Positions 56,380-64,000 are shown, counted from the stretch's first letter. The stretch is DNA of 64,000 nt from Prado023 sp963706875 (GCA_963706875.1 CAVPNW010000021.1:62001-126000); one strand, 5' to 3'. Numbers and translations are program-made. Notes: generated by a model from the letters alone, not told the origin.

Positions 56380-58092
56380 TCAGCTGCTGGCATCGTCCCG
56401 GCGGGGAGCCGCCGCCGCATCGGGGTCGGACCCACCGAGGCCGGCGAGGCGTCTGGCGTCGGCGGCGAGGCGCTCTGCGGTGACCTCCGCCGCCAGGGCG
56501 GAGCCGTCCGCGCTGGCGGTCACGGAGGCGAGGAACTGCGCCGCGCTGACTGCCAGGAGCCTGCTGTCGACCAGCGCGCTGACGGTGGCGGTCCGGGGCA
56601 CCCTGCGCAGGAGCGCGATCTCACCGAAGCCGTCACCGGGGGTCAGGGTGTGGTCTCGCAGGCTCCCGTCGACGGTCACGGACAACTCCCCCTCGGCGAC
56701 CACGTAGAAGGTGTCACCGGGCTCCCCCTGGGTCACGACGACAGCCCCTACCGGGGCAGCCCGCCACAGGGCTGTCTGGGCCAGGTGCTCCAACTCGTAG
56801 GCCGGCAGCGCATTCAGGAAGGGCACCTGCGACAGGAGCTCGATCTCGCGGTGCGGGATGGTGGATGTCGCCTCCAGTCCCCGAACGGTCGCGAAGGTCA
56901 CCAGACCCGTCAGGACCACCAGCAGGCCGATCGGGACGAACGCCCAGCTGGGCCCGAGGGCGAGGATCGCCAGCGGCGCCACCACTGAGCCGATCGCCTG
57001 CCCACTCATCTGGACCCCCTCCTGGATGGCGAGGACCCGGGCCAGGATCAGGTTGTCCGTGCTGCGCTGCAGGAGCGTCCGCGCTGAGACGATGATCAGT
57101 GACGCGCCCATCCCGGCGAGCGTCAGCATCACGACCGCGGGCGCGATCGTCCCCACGAAGGCCACTGCCAGCCAGAACCCGCCCAGGACGCCCGCACCCG
57201 CGAGGACCACGGGTGCCAGCCTGCTTCGATGGGCCAGTCCCGCCTGCATCGCCCCGCCGAGCGCGAGCCCGACGCCGTAGGATCCCGCGAGCAGGCCGGC
57301 GGTCGAGTCCCCGAGTCCCAGCACCTCGTCGTTGAAGGTGAGCGTGAGTGGCTCGTTGGAACCGTCGATGAAGAACGTGCAGCCGAGCAGGGCCAAGAGC
57401 GCCAGCGGCCCCCATCTGCCGCGCAGCGCGCGGAGCCCCTCGATCGCGGCGCGGATCTCGCCCGGCTCATCCTCGTCGTCATCGGTCGCCTGGGTGGATC
57501 TCGCGATGCCGAGCCGGGTGGTCAGCAGCGCCGCGACCACTCCCATGACCCCGCACACCAGCAGGACGACCCAGGGACCTGCAACGTCAGAGACCACCCC
57601 CGCCACCAGGAAGCCCACGAACAGCGTGGCCCCGTCCAGGAAGGACGACAGCCCGTTGGCGGCGACGAGGTCGCCGGGCCGCAGCGCCAGGAAGGGCAGG
57701 GCGGAGTAGTGCATCGGCTGGACGAGGCTCAGGGCCACCGTCTGCACGGCCCCCGCTGCGACGACAGACCAGAACGGGGCGTCCACGACCAGGAGCAGGG
57801 ACATGACCAGGGACGTCAGACCCACCGAACCGTGGGCCAGCGACAGGGCCCGCCCCCGCGGCATCCGGTCCCCGAACCCCGCGATCAGGGGCACGATCAG
57901 GATCGCCGGGAGGAGCATGGCCACCGAGGCGATCCCGACGGCAGTCGCGCCCCCCCGCGAGTACGCGACGAGAACCACGGCCATCCACGTCGCGAACTCG
58001 ATCAGGTCGCACAGCAGGTACGCCAGCAGCACCCGGCGCATCCGACGGTCCCCGGGCAGGCTCAGGCGCAGCGAGACCCTCGGGACCGCCAT
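56380..58092 (-). CDS. MFS transporter fused to cNMP-binding domain (copy 4)
   Basis: 570 aa. MFS region (about residues 15-400, starting RRVLLAYLLCDLIEFATW and with GFGDRMPRGRALSL), then a cNMP domain (about 420-535) with cassette FGEIALLRRVPRTATV and a 30-residue Ala/Asp-rich tail. Very similar to copy 3 throughout, suggesting duplication. The ATG at 58092 follows GGAGGTGG; the frame is open to 58173 without support. Confidence 0.82.
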   Translation of the reverse strand: MAVPRVSLRLSLPGDRRMRRVLLAYLLCDLIEFATWMAVVLVAYSRGGATAVGIASVAMLLPAILIVPLIAGFGDRMPRGRALSLAHGSVGLTSLVMSLLLVVDAPFWSVVAAGAVQTVALSLVQPMHYSALPFLALRPGDLVAANGLSSFLDGATLFVGFLVAGVVSDVAGPWVVLLVCGVMGVVAALLTTRLGIARSTQATDDDEDEPGEIRAAIEGLRALRGRWGPLALLALLGCTFFIDGSNEPLTLTFNDEVLGLGDSTAGLLAGSYGVGLALGGAMQAGLAHRSRLAPVVLAGAGVLGGFWLAVAFVGTIAPAVVMLTLAGMGASLIIVSARTLLQRSTDNLILARVLAIQEGVQMSGQAIGSVVAPLAILALGPSWAFVPIGLLVVLTGLVTFATVRGLEATSTIPHREIELLSQVPFLNALPAYELEHLAQTALWRAAPVGAVVVTQGEPGDTFYVVAEGELSVTVDGSLRDHTLTPGDGFGEIALLRRVPRTATVSALVDSRLLAVSAAQFLASVTASADGSALAAEVTAERLAADARRLAGLGGSDPDAAAAPRRDDASS

Positions 58093-58239
58093 GCACCACC
58101 TCCACCACCGTCGCGCGCTCTGCATGCGGGGCGCTCGGAGCGCTCGGGTAGGCGCTCGCGTGTGGCGTCGCACTTCCGCCGCGACCGAAGCCCCGTGACC
58201 GCGAACAATAGCGGGCCGGACCTCCGCGAACGGGACAGC

Positions 58240-58644
58240 TCAGGCGGGGGCGATCTCGCTGATCAGGGTCTCGATCCGCCCACGGATGTCGTCGCGGATC
58301 GGTCGCACGGAGTCGATCCCCTGGCCTGCGGGATCGTCGAGCTTCCAGTCCTCGTAGCGCTTGCCGGGGTAGATCGCGCAGGTGTCGCCGCAGCCCATCG
58401 TGATGACCACGTCGGAGCCGCGCACGGCCTCGTCGGTGAGGATCTTGGGGATCTCGGCCGACATGTCGATGCCCTCCTCGAGCATCGCGGCGACGGCAGC
58501 TGGGTTCACTGACTCGGCCGGCGCCGACCCAGCCGAGCGGACGACGACGCGGTCGCCCGCGAGGTGGGTCAGGTAGGCCGCGGCCATCTGGGAGCGGCCG
58601 GCGTTGTGGATGCAGACGAAGAGCACGGACGGCTTCTCGGACAT
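58240..58644 (-). CDS. arsC: Arsenate reductase (ArsC, low-molecular-weight phosphatase type)
   Basis: Reduces arsenate to arsenite in the cytoplasm. The P-loop is CIHNAGRS (Cys11 to Ser18), and GCGDTC gives Cys85 and Cys89, equivalent to the three-Cys relay of the thioredoxin-coupled enzymes; PGKRYEDWKLDDPAGQG follows. 134 aa, normal. It lies 15 nt after the aquaporin gene, so both are in one operon; arsenite would leave through the channel. Confidence 0.9.
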   Translation of the reverse strand: MSEKPSVLFVCIHNAGRSQMAAAYLTHLAGDRVVVRSAGSAPAESVNPAAVAAMLEEGIDMSAEIPKILTDEAVRGSDVVITMGCGDTCAIYPGKRYEDWKLDDPAGQGIDSVRPIRDDIRGRIETLISEIAPA

Positions 58645-58659
58645 GGGGTTCTCCTCGGA

Positions 58660-59394
58660 TCAGGTGGGTCGGGGACGTTCGTGGACGGGGCCGGGCAGGT
58701 CCAGCGGCTCGGGGGTGACCCCGGGGCGCGGGTGGAACAGCTCGGTCTGGGCGGCACCGATCGCCGCCCCGACCAGTTGGGCGAGGATGAAGGGGAGGAC
58801 CGAAGCGGGGGCGATTCCTGCGAACGTGTCGGTGAACATCCGACCGATCGTCACGGCCGGGTTGGCGAAGGAGGTCGACGAGGTGAAGAAGTAGGCCGAG
58901 CCGATCCACGCGGGCACCAGGACCGGGCCGAGGCGGCCGTTCCCGGTGCGGGTCAGCGCGCCGATGATCCACAGCAGGCCGGCCGTGGCCACGACCTCTC
59001 CGAGCAGCAGGTTCGCGCCACTGCGCTCGGTCGTCGAGATCTCAAGGGCGGGCAGGTCGAACATCAGGTTGGCCAGCATCGCCCCCGTGATGGCCCCCAG
59101 GACCTGGACCGGGATGTAGGCAGCCCCCTCCCGGCCGGCGATCTCCCGGCGGACCAGGGCCACGCCGGTCACGGCCGGGTTGAAGTGCGCCCCGGAGATG
59201 GGGCCGAGGGTCCAGATCAGCAGGCCCAGGACCATCACCGTGGCGAGCATGTTCATCAGCAGCTGCACGCCGACGTCGTCGGTCAGGGTCGTTGCCATGA
59301 TCCCGGAGCCGACCACGGCAGCGACCAGGATCATCGTCCCGAGGTACTCGGCCAGCACCCGGCGGGCGGGCGGGGTCAGGGTCACGTCGGCCAC
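58660..59394 (-). CDS. aqpS: MIP-family channel, arsenite-type (AqpS-like)
   Basis: 244 aa, six helices with both half-helix motifs: FNPAVTG near residue 72 and FANPAVTIGRMF near 185. Arsenite-conducting AqpS channels pair with ArsC in operons that lack ArsB; this pair fits. A general aquaporin or glycerol facilitator is the alternative. It is first in the operon; no arsR gene is nearby. Confidence 0.83.
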   Translation of the reverse strand: MADVTLTPPARRVLAEYLGTMILVAAVVGSGIMATTLTDDVGVQLLMNMLATVMVLGLLIWTLGPISGAHFNPAVTGVALVRREIAGREGAAYIPVQVLGAITGAMLANLMFDLPALEISTTERSGANLLLGEVVATAGLLWIIGALTRTGNGRLGPVLVPAWIGSAYFFTSSTSFANPAVTIGRMFTDTFAGIAPASVLPFILAQLVGAAIGAAQTELFHPRPGVTPEPLDLPGPVHERPRPT

Positions 59395-59450
59395 TCCTCG
59401 GCGCGGGTACGCACACTGGCCCGCGACGGCATCCCCACGCTCACGGGCGA

Positions 59451-59456
59451 ACTATA
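59451..59456 (-). promoter_or_regulatory. Candidate -10 box of the aqpS-arsC operon
   Basis: On the minus strand this reads TATAGT, about 57 nt before the ATG at 59394, inside an AT-richer stretch (59450-59485). A repressor site could lie here but no clear ArsR-type repeat was found. Confidence 0.4.
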
Positions 59457-59724
59457 GCAACGTTCATTGAGTAATCGGTCACGTCCCGATCGGGCACATG
59501 TACTTGGCGCGGCAATCCGTCCGATGCCGTCTCGCTCGGACGAAGCGGACCCGTGGGTAGGTCACGACCGCGCAGAGCGGTGGGGTCTGCTTGACCGGTC
59601 GTGGGCGGGCCCCGTCGATGACCCTGCCAAGGCCAGAGGCAGGGAGACAGGCGGGGCCTCACCGTAGTTGTCGACCGCAACAGCATCCGGGTTGAGCCCT
59701 TGACCTGCGACGACGCTCCTGGCT

Positions 59725-59743
59725 ACACGTTGAAGCGGAACTC
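59725..59743 (-). repeat. 19-nt match to the 3' end of ychF
   Basis: This stretch is identical to 61139-61157, the last codons and stop of ychF (GEFRFNV and stop here, VEFRFNV there), in the same orientation. It is embedded in the transposase remnant. It may be a relic of a rearrangement or chance. Confidence 0.35.
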
Positions 59744-59756
59744 GCCCCTCAGGCCA

Positions 59757-59840
59757 CCGCGCTGCCGCGACCAGCCGACGACGAGCGTTGTCACGCGACC
59801 AACCCGTCACCGACACCACCTCGTCGAGGGCCCTGCCCTT
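59757..59840 (-). pseudogene. Transposase/integrase remnant (N-terminal helix-turn-helix)
   Basis: The translated segment KGRALDEVVSVTGWSRDNAR and the residues after it (RRLVAAA) match the N-terminal DNA-binding part of a family of actinobacterial transposase/integrase proteins. The catalytic domain is absent and the frame degenerates downstream, so this is a fragment. The surrounding gap 59395-60066 holds no other gene. Confidence 0.55.
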
Positions 59841-59886
59841 CTCCGCCTTCCCTGCCTTCCCTACCTTCCCTGCCTTCCCTGCCTTC
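59841..59886. repeat. 9-bp tandem repeat
   Basis: About five imperfect copies of a 9-bp unit with core CCTTCCCTG, read as Lys-Ala-Gly repeats in the transposase frame on the minus strand. A low-complexity run that can vary in copy number. Confidence 0.6.
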
Positions 59887-60031
59887 AGATACGCCCCTAC
59901 TGGTGATCTCAACCCTGGACGCCATCGACAACTCACTCCTCATGACCCAACAGCGTCACCGTTACGCGGGCATTCCCAACTGAGGCACGCAGAGCGCTAC
60001 GCGGGCAGTCTCCGTGAGTCTCGTCGCGCCC

Positions 60032-60060
60032 TTGCGCGGCGAAGGGCAGGGCCATAAGGT
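60032..60060 (+). promoter_or_regulatory. Candidate leaderless promoter of the MNT-HepT operon
   Basis: TTGCGC (60032-60037) and TAAGGT (60055-60060) are spaced by 17 nt. The -10 ends 6 nt before the ATG at 60067, and no ribosome-binding site is present. Confidence 0.45.
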
Positions 60061-60066
60061 TCACTT

Positions 60067-60540
60067 ATGTCGTTGGTGGCCGAGTATCGAACGGCGCAGC
60101 GCGAGGCCGAGCACGCGCGGCTGCGCCGACTTCTCGCGCTTCGTGCCATGGTCGCCACGGGAATGCGTCAGCGCCAGATCGCTGACGCGTTGGGCGTCAG
60201 CCAGCCAGCGGTGAGCCAACAGCTGCGGGCCGCCGGCAACCTGACAGACGTGCACCCCGAGGTACTGCTCGAAGCGTCCGGGCCGCTCCTGACGCAGACT
60301 GCCGAGGAACGCGGCTTCACCAAGTTGGCCGTGTTCGGCTCCGTCGCTCGCCACCACGCCCGCCAGGATTCCGACATCGACCTGCTGGTGGAACCTCCGC
60401 CTGACACGTCGATCGGCGACCTGCTCGCCATGCGTGAGCTGTTCGAGCAGATCCTCGGCCGTCCCGTCGACCTGATCACCTACGGCGGCCTGAAGCCCGG
60501 ACTCGATGACGACATACTCCGGGAAGCGGTGCTGCTGTGA
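60067..60540 (+). CDS. MNT-type antitoxin: helix-turn-helix plus nucleotidyltransferase
   Basis: 157 aa. The first 55 residues contain a helix-turn-helix (RQRQIADALGVSQPAVSQQL), and the rest is a minimal nucleotidyltransferase with GSVARHHARQDSDIDLLV (Gly-Ser and the Asp pair). In MNT/HepT (type VII) systems the nucleotidyltransferase adenylylates the toxin on a Tyr and so silences it. The DNA-binding domain in the same chain may add autorepression. It overlaps the toxin gene by 1-4 nt. Confidence 0.85.
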   Translation: MSLVAEYRTAQREAEHARLRRLLALRAMVATGMRQRQIADALGVSQPAVSQQLRAAGNLTDVHPEVLLEASGPLLTQTAEERGFTKLAVFGSVARHHARQDSDIDLLVEPPPDTSIGDLLAMRELFEQILGRPVDLITYGGLKPGLDDDILREAVLL

Positions 60541-60908
60541 TGGATCGCAAGACCGCCAAGGACCTGATCCACCTGCGGGACTGGCTCGACCGCGCCCACG
60601 AGATCGTGGATCGCGGCAAGGACGTCTACCTGCGCGATGACCTGCTTCAGGAGGCCGGGGACTCGCTGATGATGAAACTCGGCGAAGCCTCGAACCGGCT
60701 CTCGCGCGCCGGCCTCCCAGGTCCACGGGGCCAAACGTGGCAGGACGCGATCGCGAACAGGAACTGGCTCATCCACCAATACGACGAGATCGATCGCGAG
60801 ATCACGTGGACGACCCTCGCCCGGGACCTTCCGAGGTGGCGGGAAGCATTGGCCGGCGCCTTCGAATCCGCCGAGGCTGTCCTCGCCCGCGACCCGGACG
60901 CCGACTGA
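60540..60908 (+). CDS. HepT-like (DUF86) toxin
   Basis: 122 aa, all-helical HEPN-fold RNase. The catalytic motif R-x4-H-x-Y is RNWLIHQY near residue 78, with the adenylylated Tyr expected there. The ATG at 60540 shares bases with the MNT stop codon; a GTG at 60537 is also in frame. Antitoxin-first order and overlap are typical of this pair. Confidence 0.85.
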   Translation: MDRKTAKDLIHLRDWLDRAHEIVDRGKDVYLRDDLLQEAGDSLMMKLGEASNRLSRAGLPGPRGQTWQDAIANRNWLIHQYDEIDREITWTTLARDLPRWREALAGAFESAEAVLARDPDAD

Positions 60909-61136
60909 TCCGACCAGGACCCGATCCTGGCCGTGGTCGCGACGCACCCCCGTCAGCAGGCCTTGGCGACTCCAGACCGACCGTCTCGCTGACCGTTCAC
61001 ACCCACCTCTGGCCCGACTCCGGGGCCCGGTTCCGGACCGCCTCCGCAGATCGCTGGGAGGAAGTTGGCACGACGCTAGTACGACAGGGCCCCGGGAGGG
61101 GCGCTGAGCACGAAAATGAGGTCCAGAGGGGCACTT

Positions 61137-62210
61137 TCACACGTTGAAGCGGAACTCCACCACGTCGCCGTCGTGCATCACGTACTCCTTGCCCTCGATG
61201 CGCACCTTGCCACGGGACTTGGCCTCAGCCATCGAGCCCGCCTCGACCAGGTCATCGAAGGACACGACCTCGGCCTTGATGAAGCCCTTCTGGAAGTCGG
61301 TGTGGATCACACCGGCCGCCTCGGGGGCAGTCGCTCCCTTGGGGATCGTCCACGCGCGCGACTCCTTGGGCCCAGCTGTCAGGTAGGCCTGCAGCCCGAG
61401 CGTGTCGAACCCGACGCGGGCGAGCTGGGTCAGGCCGCTCTCCTCCTGGCCGATCGACTGGAGCAGCTCGAGGGCCTCGGCCTCGTCGAGCTCGATGAGG
61501 TCGGCTTCGGTCTTGGCATCGAGGAACACGGCCTCAGCGGGCGCGATCAGCGAGGCGAGCTCGGTGCGCATGGCGTCGTCGGAGAGCTCGTCGGCGTCGA
61601 CATTGAAGACGTAGAGGAACGGCTTGGCAGTGAGCAGGAACAGCTCGCGAAGGGGCTCGCGATCCAGGCCGGCGGCGAAGACGGTCGTACCGCCCTCCAG
61701 GACGACCTTCGCCTCCTCTGCCGCTGCAAGCGCGTGGGCCCGGTCCTTGTTCATCCGGGCCTCCTTCTGCAGCCGCGGGATCGCCTTGTCCAGCGTCTGG
61801 AGGTCGGCGAGGATCAGCTCGAGGTTGATGACCTCGATGTCGTCCTTCGGCGAGACCCGCCCGTCGACGTGGACCACGTCCGGGTCGGTGAAGACGCGGA
61901 TCACCTGGCAGATCGCGTCGGACTCGCGGATGTGCGACAGGAACTTGTTGCCCAGGCCCGCTCCCTCGCTGGCACCCTTCACGATCCCGGCGATGTCGAC
62001 GAAGGTGACGGTCGCCGGCAGCGTCCTGGCGGAGCCGAAGATGCCGGCGAGAACGTCGAGGCGCGGGTCCGGGACGCCGACGACGCCGGTGTTCGGCTCG
62101 ATGGTCGCGAACGGGTAGTTCGCCGCGAGCACGTTGTTGCGGGTCAGTGCGTTGAACAGGGTGGACTTGCCGACGTTGGGCAGTCCGACGATGCCGATGG
62201 TGAGGGCCAC
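61137..62210 (-). CDS. ychF: Redox-regulated ATPase YchF
   Basis: 357 aa. Obg-related P-loop protein that prefers ATP, linked to ribosomes and oxidative stress response. G1 motif GLPNVGKSTLFNALT at residues 8-22, DIAGIVKGASEGAGLGN near 70 (G3), and the C-terminal TGS domain ending VEFRFNV. The start is a GTG at 62210. No neighbour is coupled. Confidence 0.93.
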   Translation of the reverse strand: MALTIGIVGLPNVGKSTLFNALTRNNVLAANYPFATIEPNTGVVGVPDPRLDVLAGIFGSARTLPATVTFVDIAGIVKGASEGAGLGNKFLSHIRESDAICQVIRVFTDPDVVHVDGRVSPKDDIEVINLELILADLQTLDKAIPRLQKEARMNKDRAHALAAAEEAKVVLEGGTTVFAAGLDREPLRELFLLTAKPFLYVFNVDADELSDDAMRTELASLIAPAEAVFLDAKTEADLIELDEAEALELLQSIGQEESGLTQLARVGFDTLGLQAYLTAGPKESRAWTIPKGATAPEAAGVIHTDFQKGFIKAEVVSFDDLVEAGSMAEAKSRGKVRIEGKEYVMHDGDVVEFRFNV

Positions 62211-62432
62211 AACCCACGATTCTACCGGCGATCAGGGGACCTCCCGGACCTGTCGAACCGGGCGGATCCAGCACACCGGGGTCTCACCTGCCTCACCCGA
62301 TCAGGTAGTCCCATCCCCATCCTCCTTTGAGCCAATGTGCCCGCGACGACAGTCTCATGGCGACGCCCCGGTTCTCCCAGCGACTATCCACAGGCCCACG
62401 GTCTCTCGACACCTCATGTCAGTGGGGTGGGA

Positions 62433-62438
62433 TACGGT
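62433..62438 (+). promoter_or_regulatory. Candidate -10 box of the 13E12-type gene
   Basis: TACGGT lies 12 nt before the SOS box, so that LexA bound at 62451-62466 would cover the transcription start. Confidence 0.4.
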
Positions 62439-62450
62439 TCTGACAGGTGG

Positions 62451-62466
62451 TCGAACACCAGTTCGA
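62451..62466. promoter_or_regulatory. Perfect SOS (LexA) box
   Basis: TCGAACACCAGTTCGA matches the mycobacterial/actinobacterial LexA consensus TCGAAC-N4-GTTCGA at all 12 fixed positions. It is 14 nt before the GTG start at 62481 of the 13E12-type gene. I found no other perfect box in the window. Confidence 0.85.
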
Positions 62467-62480
62467 CAGAAGGGGGAGCT

Positions 62481-63866
62481 GTGCTTGAGGTTGTGCTGAC
62501 AGTTCGCGATGAACGCGGCCGCCAGATCGACGCCGCAGCGCTGGGCGTCGAGGAGTTGGTGGAGGTGCTCCGGGCCCGGCCACCGAGCCCAGGCCCAGGC
62601 CCGCGTCAGGAACGCGACCTCGAGGTGGAGGTGTTCGGGCCGGCGATGCTCTCCCTGGAGGCTGTCGAACTCCTGTCACGACAGGTCGCCGCCCTGCGCG
62701 TCGCGTGCGTGGCAGCGGTCGCAGACGAGACACCGGGTGGATCCGCGACCGATCGCGTGCTCGACGAGCTGTCGTGCGCCCTTGTCGTCTCGCGCCGGTC
62801 GGCGCAGCACACCCGTGCCACGGCGGAGATGCTGCGCCACCAGCCCGAGGTCTGGGCTGCCCTGTTCCGCGGGGATCTGGACCTGACCCGGGCGCGGATC
62901 CTGGCCGACGCCCTGTTCGAGGTTCCCCGAACGGATCCCGACGGGGTGCCGCGTGAGGACTTCGAATCCGAGTGCGCCGCCCTGCTGGCCGACGGCCTGG
63001 CCTATGCCAAGGACCACACCGCCCGTCGCCTGGAGCTGTTCCTCCAGCGTCGGCTGCTGGCCCTCGGCTGTGGCGAGCGGCCCCGGCGTCGCAGCAGGGG
63101 ACTGGCCGAGCGGGGCGTCTGGGTCGACCATCGGGGGGACGGGACGGCGGACCTGGTCGCAAGGCTGGCCAGTGAGGACGCCGAGCGCGTCTACGGCGTG
63201 ATCCGGGCCTGCGCGCTCGCGGATCGCAACGGCGACCCGACGCACGAGGGGGCTGCCACTCGCGAACCGTTGGACCTGTGGCTGGCGGCGGCCCTGGTGG
63301 ACCTGATCCTCGATCCACGCGTCAGCGCCGGGACGACCGACCCAGTGGCCGTCTCTGACGGCACGCGGTCCCGACGGGCCAGGGTCGACACCGTGATCAC
63401 GGTCACGATCCCCATCGACTCGTTGGCCGGGCTCACGGACTCGCCCGGTGTGATCAACGGGTTCGGGGCGATCCCCGCCGCCGACGCCCGGCGATTGGCC
63501 GCCAGTGACGCGCGCTGGCGTCATGTCCTGACCTGTCGCACGTCCGGGGCGGTCCTCGACGTCGGGACCCTCTCCTACCGCCCGCCAGCGGCCTTGGACC
63601 GCCACGTTCGGCTGCGGGACGGGACCTGCCGGTTCCCCGGATGCTCGGTGCCGGCGGCCGAGTGCGACCTCGACCACCTCGTCCCGTTCCCACTCGGGCC
63701 AACCTCCGCGGACAACCTCCATGCGCTCTGCCGCCGGCACCACGGCCTCAAGCATGAGGGAGGGTGGCGAGTCGAGGCGATCTCGGGCAGCGGGCTGCGC
63801 TGGACCAGTCCGCAGGGCGCTTCCGCCATCTCACACCCCGACGACGACCACGCCCGGGTGGCCTGA
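62481..63866 (+). CDS. DUF222/13E12 repeat family HNH endonuclease, SOS-controlled
   Basis: 461 aa. N-terminal DUF222 helical region (about residues 40-330), then a zinc-type HNH domain at the end: RDGTCRFPGC, CDLDHLVPF, NLHALCRRHHGLKH. These proteins are multicopy in actinobacteria and several 13E12 genes of Mycobacterium tuberculosis are LexA-regulated. The GTG at 62481 is preceded by AGGGGGAG; the frame is open from 62337 through the promoter, which is not coding. It is probably a DNA-cutting protein, perhaps of mobile origin; its target is unknown. Confidence 0.87.
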   Translation: MLEVVLTVRDERGRQIDAAALGVEELVEVLRARPPSPGPGPRQERDLEVEVFGPAMLSLEAVELLSRQVAALRVACVAAVADETPGGSATDRVLDELSCALVVSRRSAQHTRATAEMLRHQPEVWAALFRGDLDLTRARILADALFEVPRTDPDGVPREDFESECAALLADGLAYAKDHTARRLELFLQRRLLALGCGERPRRRSRGLAERGVWVDHRGDGTADLVARLASEDAERVYGVIRACALADRNGDPTHEGAATREPLDLWLAAALVDLILDPRVSAGTTDPVAVSDGTRSRRARVDTVITVTIPIDSLAGLTDSPGVINGFGAIPAADARRLAASDARWRHVLTCRTSGAVLDVGTLSYRPPAALDRHVRLRDGTCRFPGCSVPAAECDLDHLVPFPLGPTSADNLHALCRRHHGLKHEGGWRVEAISGSGLRWTSPQGASAISHPDDDHARVA

Positions 63867-63950
63867 ACAGAGGAGGGCCGACGACACGCGGATCCCGATG
63901 GGGAGAGCCAAGTTCCTCCGAATGTCGGACCCCTGGCGTAGGAAGGGCCC

Positions 63951-64000
63951 ATGGAGACAACGATCGTGTGGGGAGTTGTGCTCGGTGCGCTGGCCCTTGT
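63951..64000 (+). CDS. Start of a gene cut by the window edge
   Basis: ATG at 63951 after GGAAGG, with the beginning METTIVWGVVLGALAL, which looks like a membrane helix or signal sequence. Only 16 codons are available, so nothing further can be said. Confidence 0.45.
   Translation, partial: METTIVWGVVLGALAL

Noticed and set aside
59441..59686. Possible ArsR gene next to the aqpS-arsC operon
   Set aside because: The translated 81 residues show no winged-helix pattern and no Cys metal motif.
59841..59886. CRISPR-like repeats
   Set aside because: The 9-bp units are contiguous without spacers and form a simple Lys-Ala-Gly-coding tandem repeat; no cas genes are in the window.

Overview
The window is about 64 kb of high-GC DNA from an actinobacterium. 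The signs are a mycothiol-type deacetylase (MshB), a mycobacterial-type SOS box (TCGAAC-N4-GTTCGA) in front of a DUF222/13E12 HNH protein, LytTR-controlled acetate uptake genes, and several start codons 6-7 nt after a TANNNT box, as expected of leaderless mRNAs. I cannot assign a family or genus. No rRNA, tRNA, CRISPR or intact insertion sequence was seen.

Layout. 1-1.6 kb: a lipoprotein cut by the window edge, and mshB. 1.7-7.7 kb: a minus-strand peptide-type ABC importer (permease, binding protein, permease, two ATPases). 7.9-10.8 kb: the GTPase TypA/BipA and a membrane-anchored PIG-L-fold protein that lacks the catalytic motifs. 10.9-14.1 kb: galM-like and galK, divergent, then an aldo/keto reductase. 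14.1-19.2 kb: M13 peptidase, AlkD-like glycosylase, glutamate decarboxylase and a membrane protein. 19.4-30.2 kb: a large acetate region (DUF485 protein, ActP, Acs, a LytS/LytR two-component pair, a second small membrane protein plus SSS symporter, a DUF294 nucleotidyltransferase and a DEDDh exonuclease). 30.4-36.3 kb: a DinB-like protein and a ChvE/MmsAB-type multiple-sugar importer with a divergent LacI regulator. 36.7-41.3 kb: a membrane-anchored endonuclease/exonuclease/phosphatase-family protein, then a ferric-reductase-like flavoprotein, an FMN-carrier protein and ApbE.

41.3-58.1 kb is the most unusual part. It holds four MFS transporters each fused to a C-terminal cyclic-nucleotide-binding (cNMP) domain, a glutaminase fused to STAS and cNMP domains, a free-standing cNMP domain with a degenerate pocket, a nucleotidyl cyclase built like the soluble adenylyl cyclases (two cyclase domains, P-loop NTPase, TPR), and two metallo-hydrolases (MBL fold and calcineurin fold) that are plausible phosphodiesterases. 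I read it as a cyclic-nucleotide signalling island: one synthase, candidate degraders and up to six receivers. It has not been tested and could be partly coincidental clustering.

58.2-64 kb: arsenate reductase plus aquaporin, a transposase remnant with a 9-bp tandem repeat, an MNT/HepT toxin-antitoxin pair, ychF, the SOS-box-controlled 13E12 protein and the first codons of another gene.

Many intact-looking families are interrupted by single-base indels: oppF, typA, the M13 peptidase, the endonuclease/phosphatase gene, a secreted protein, and about seven in the cyclase. Most lie at short G/C runs, which points to sequencing or assembly error, though real decay of the cyclase cannot be excluded. 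Large intergenic hairpins, several with an A-A-A'-A' arrangement, sit after many operons and probably act as terminators.
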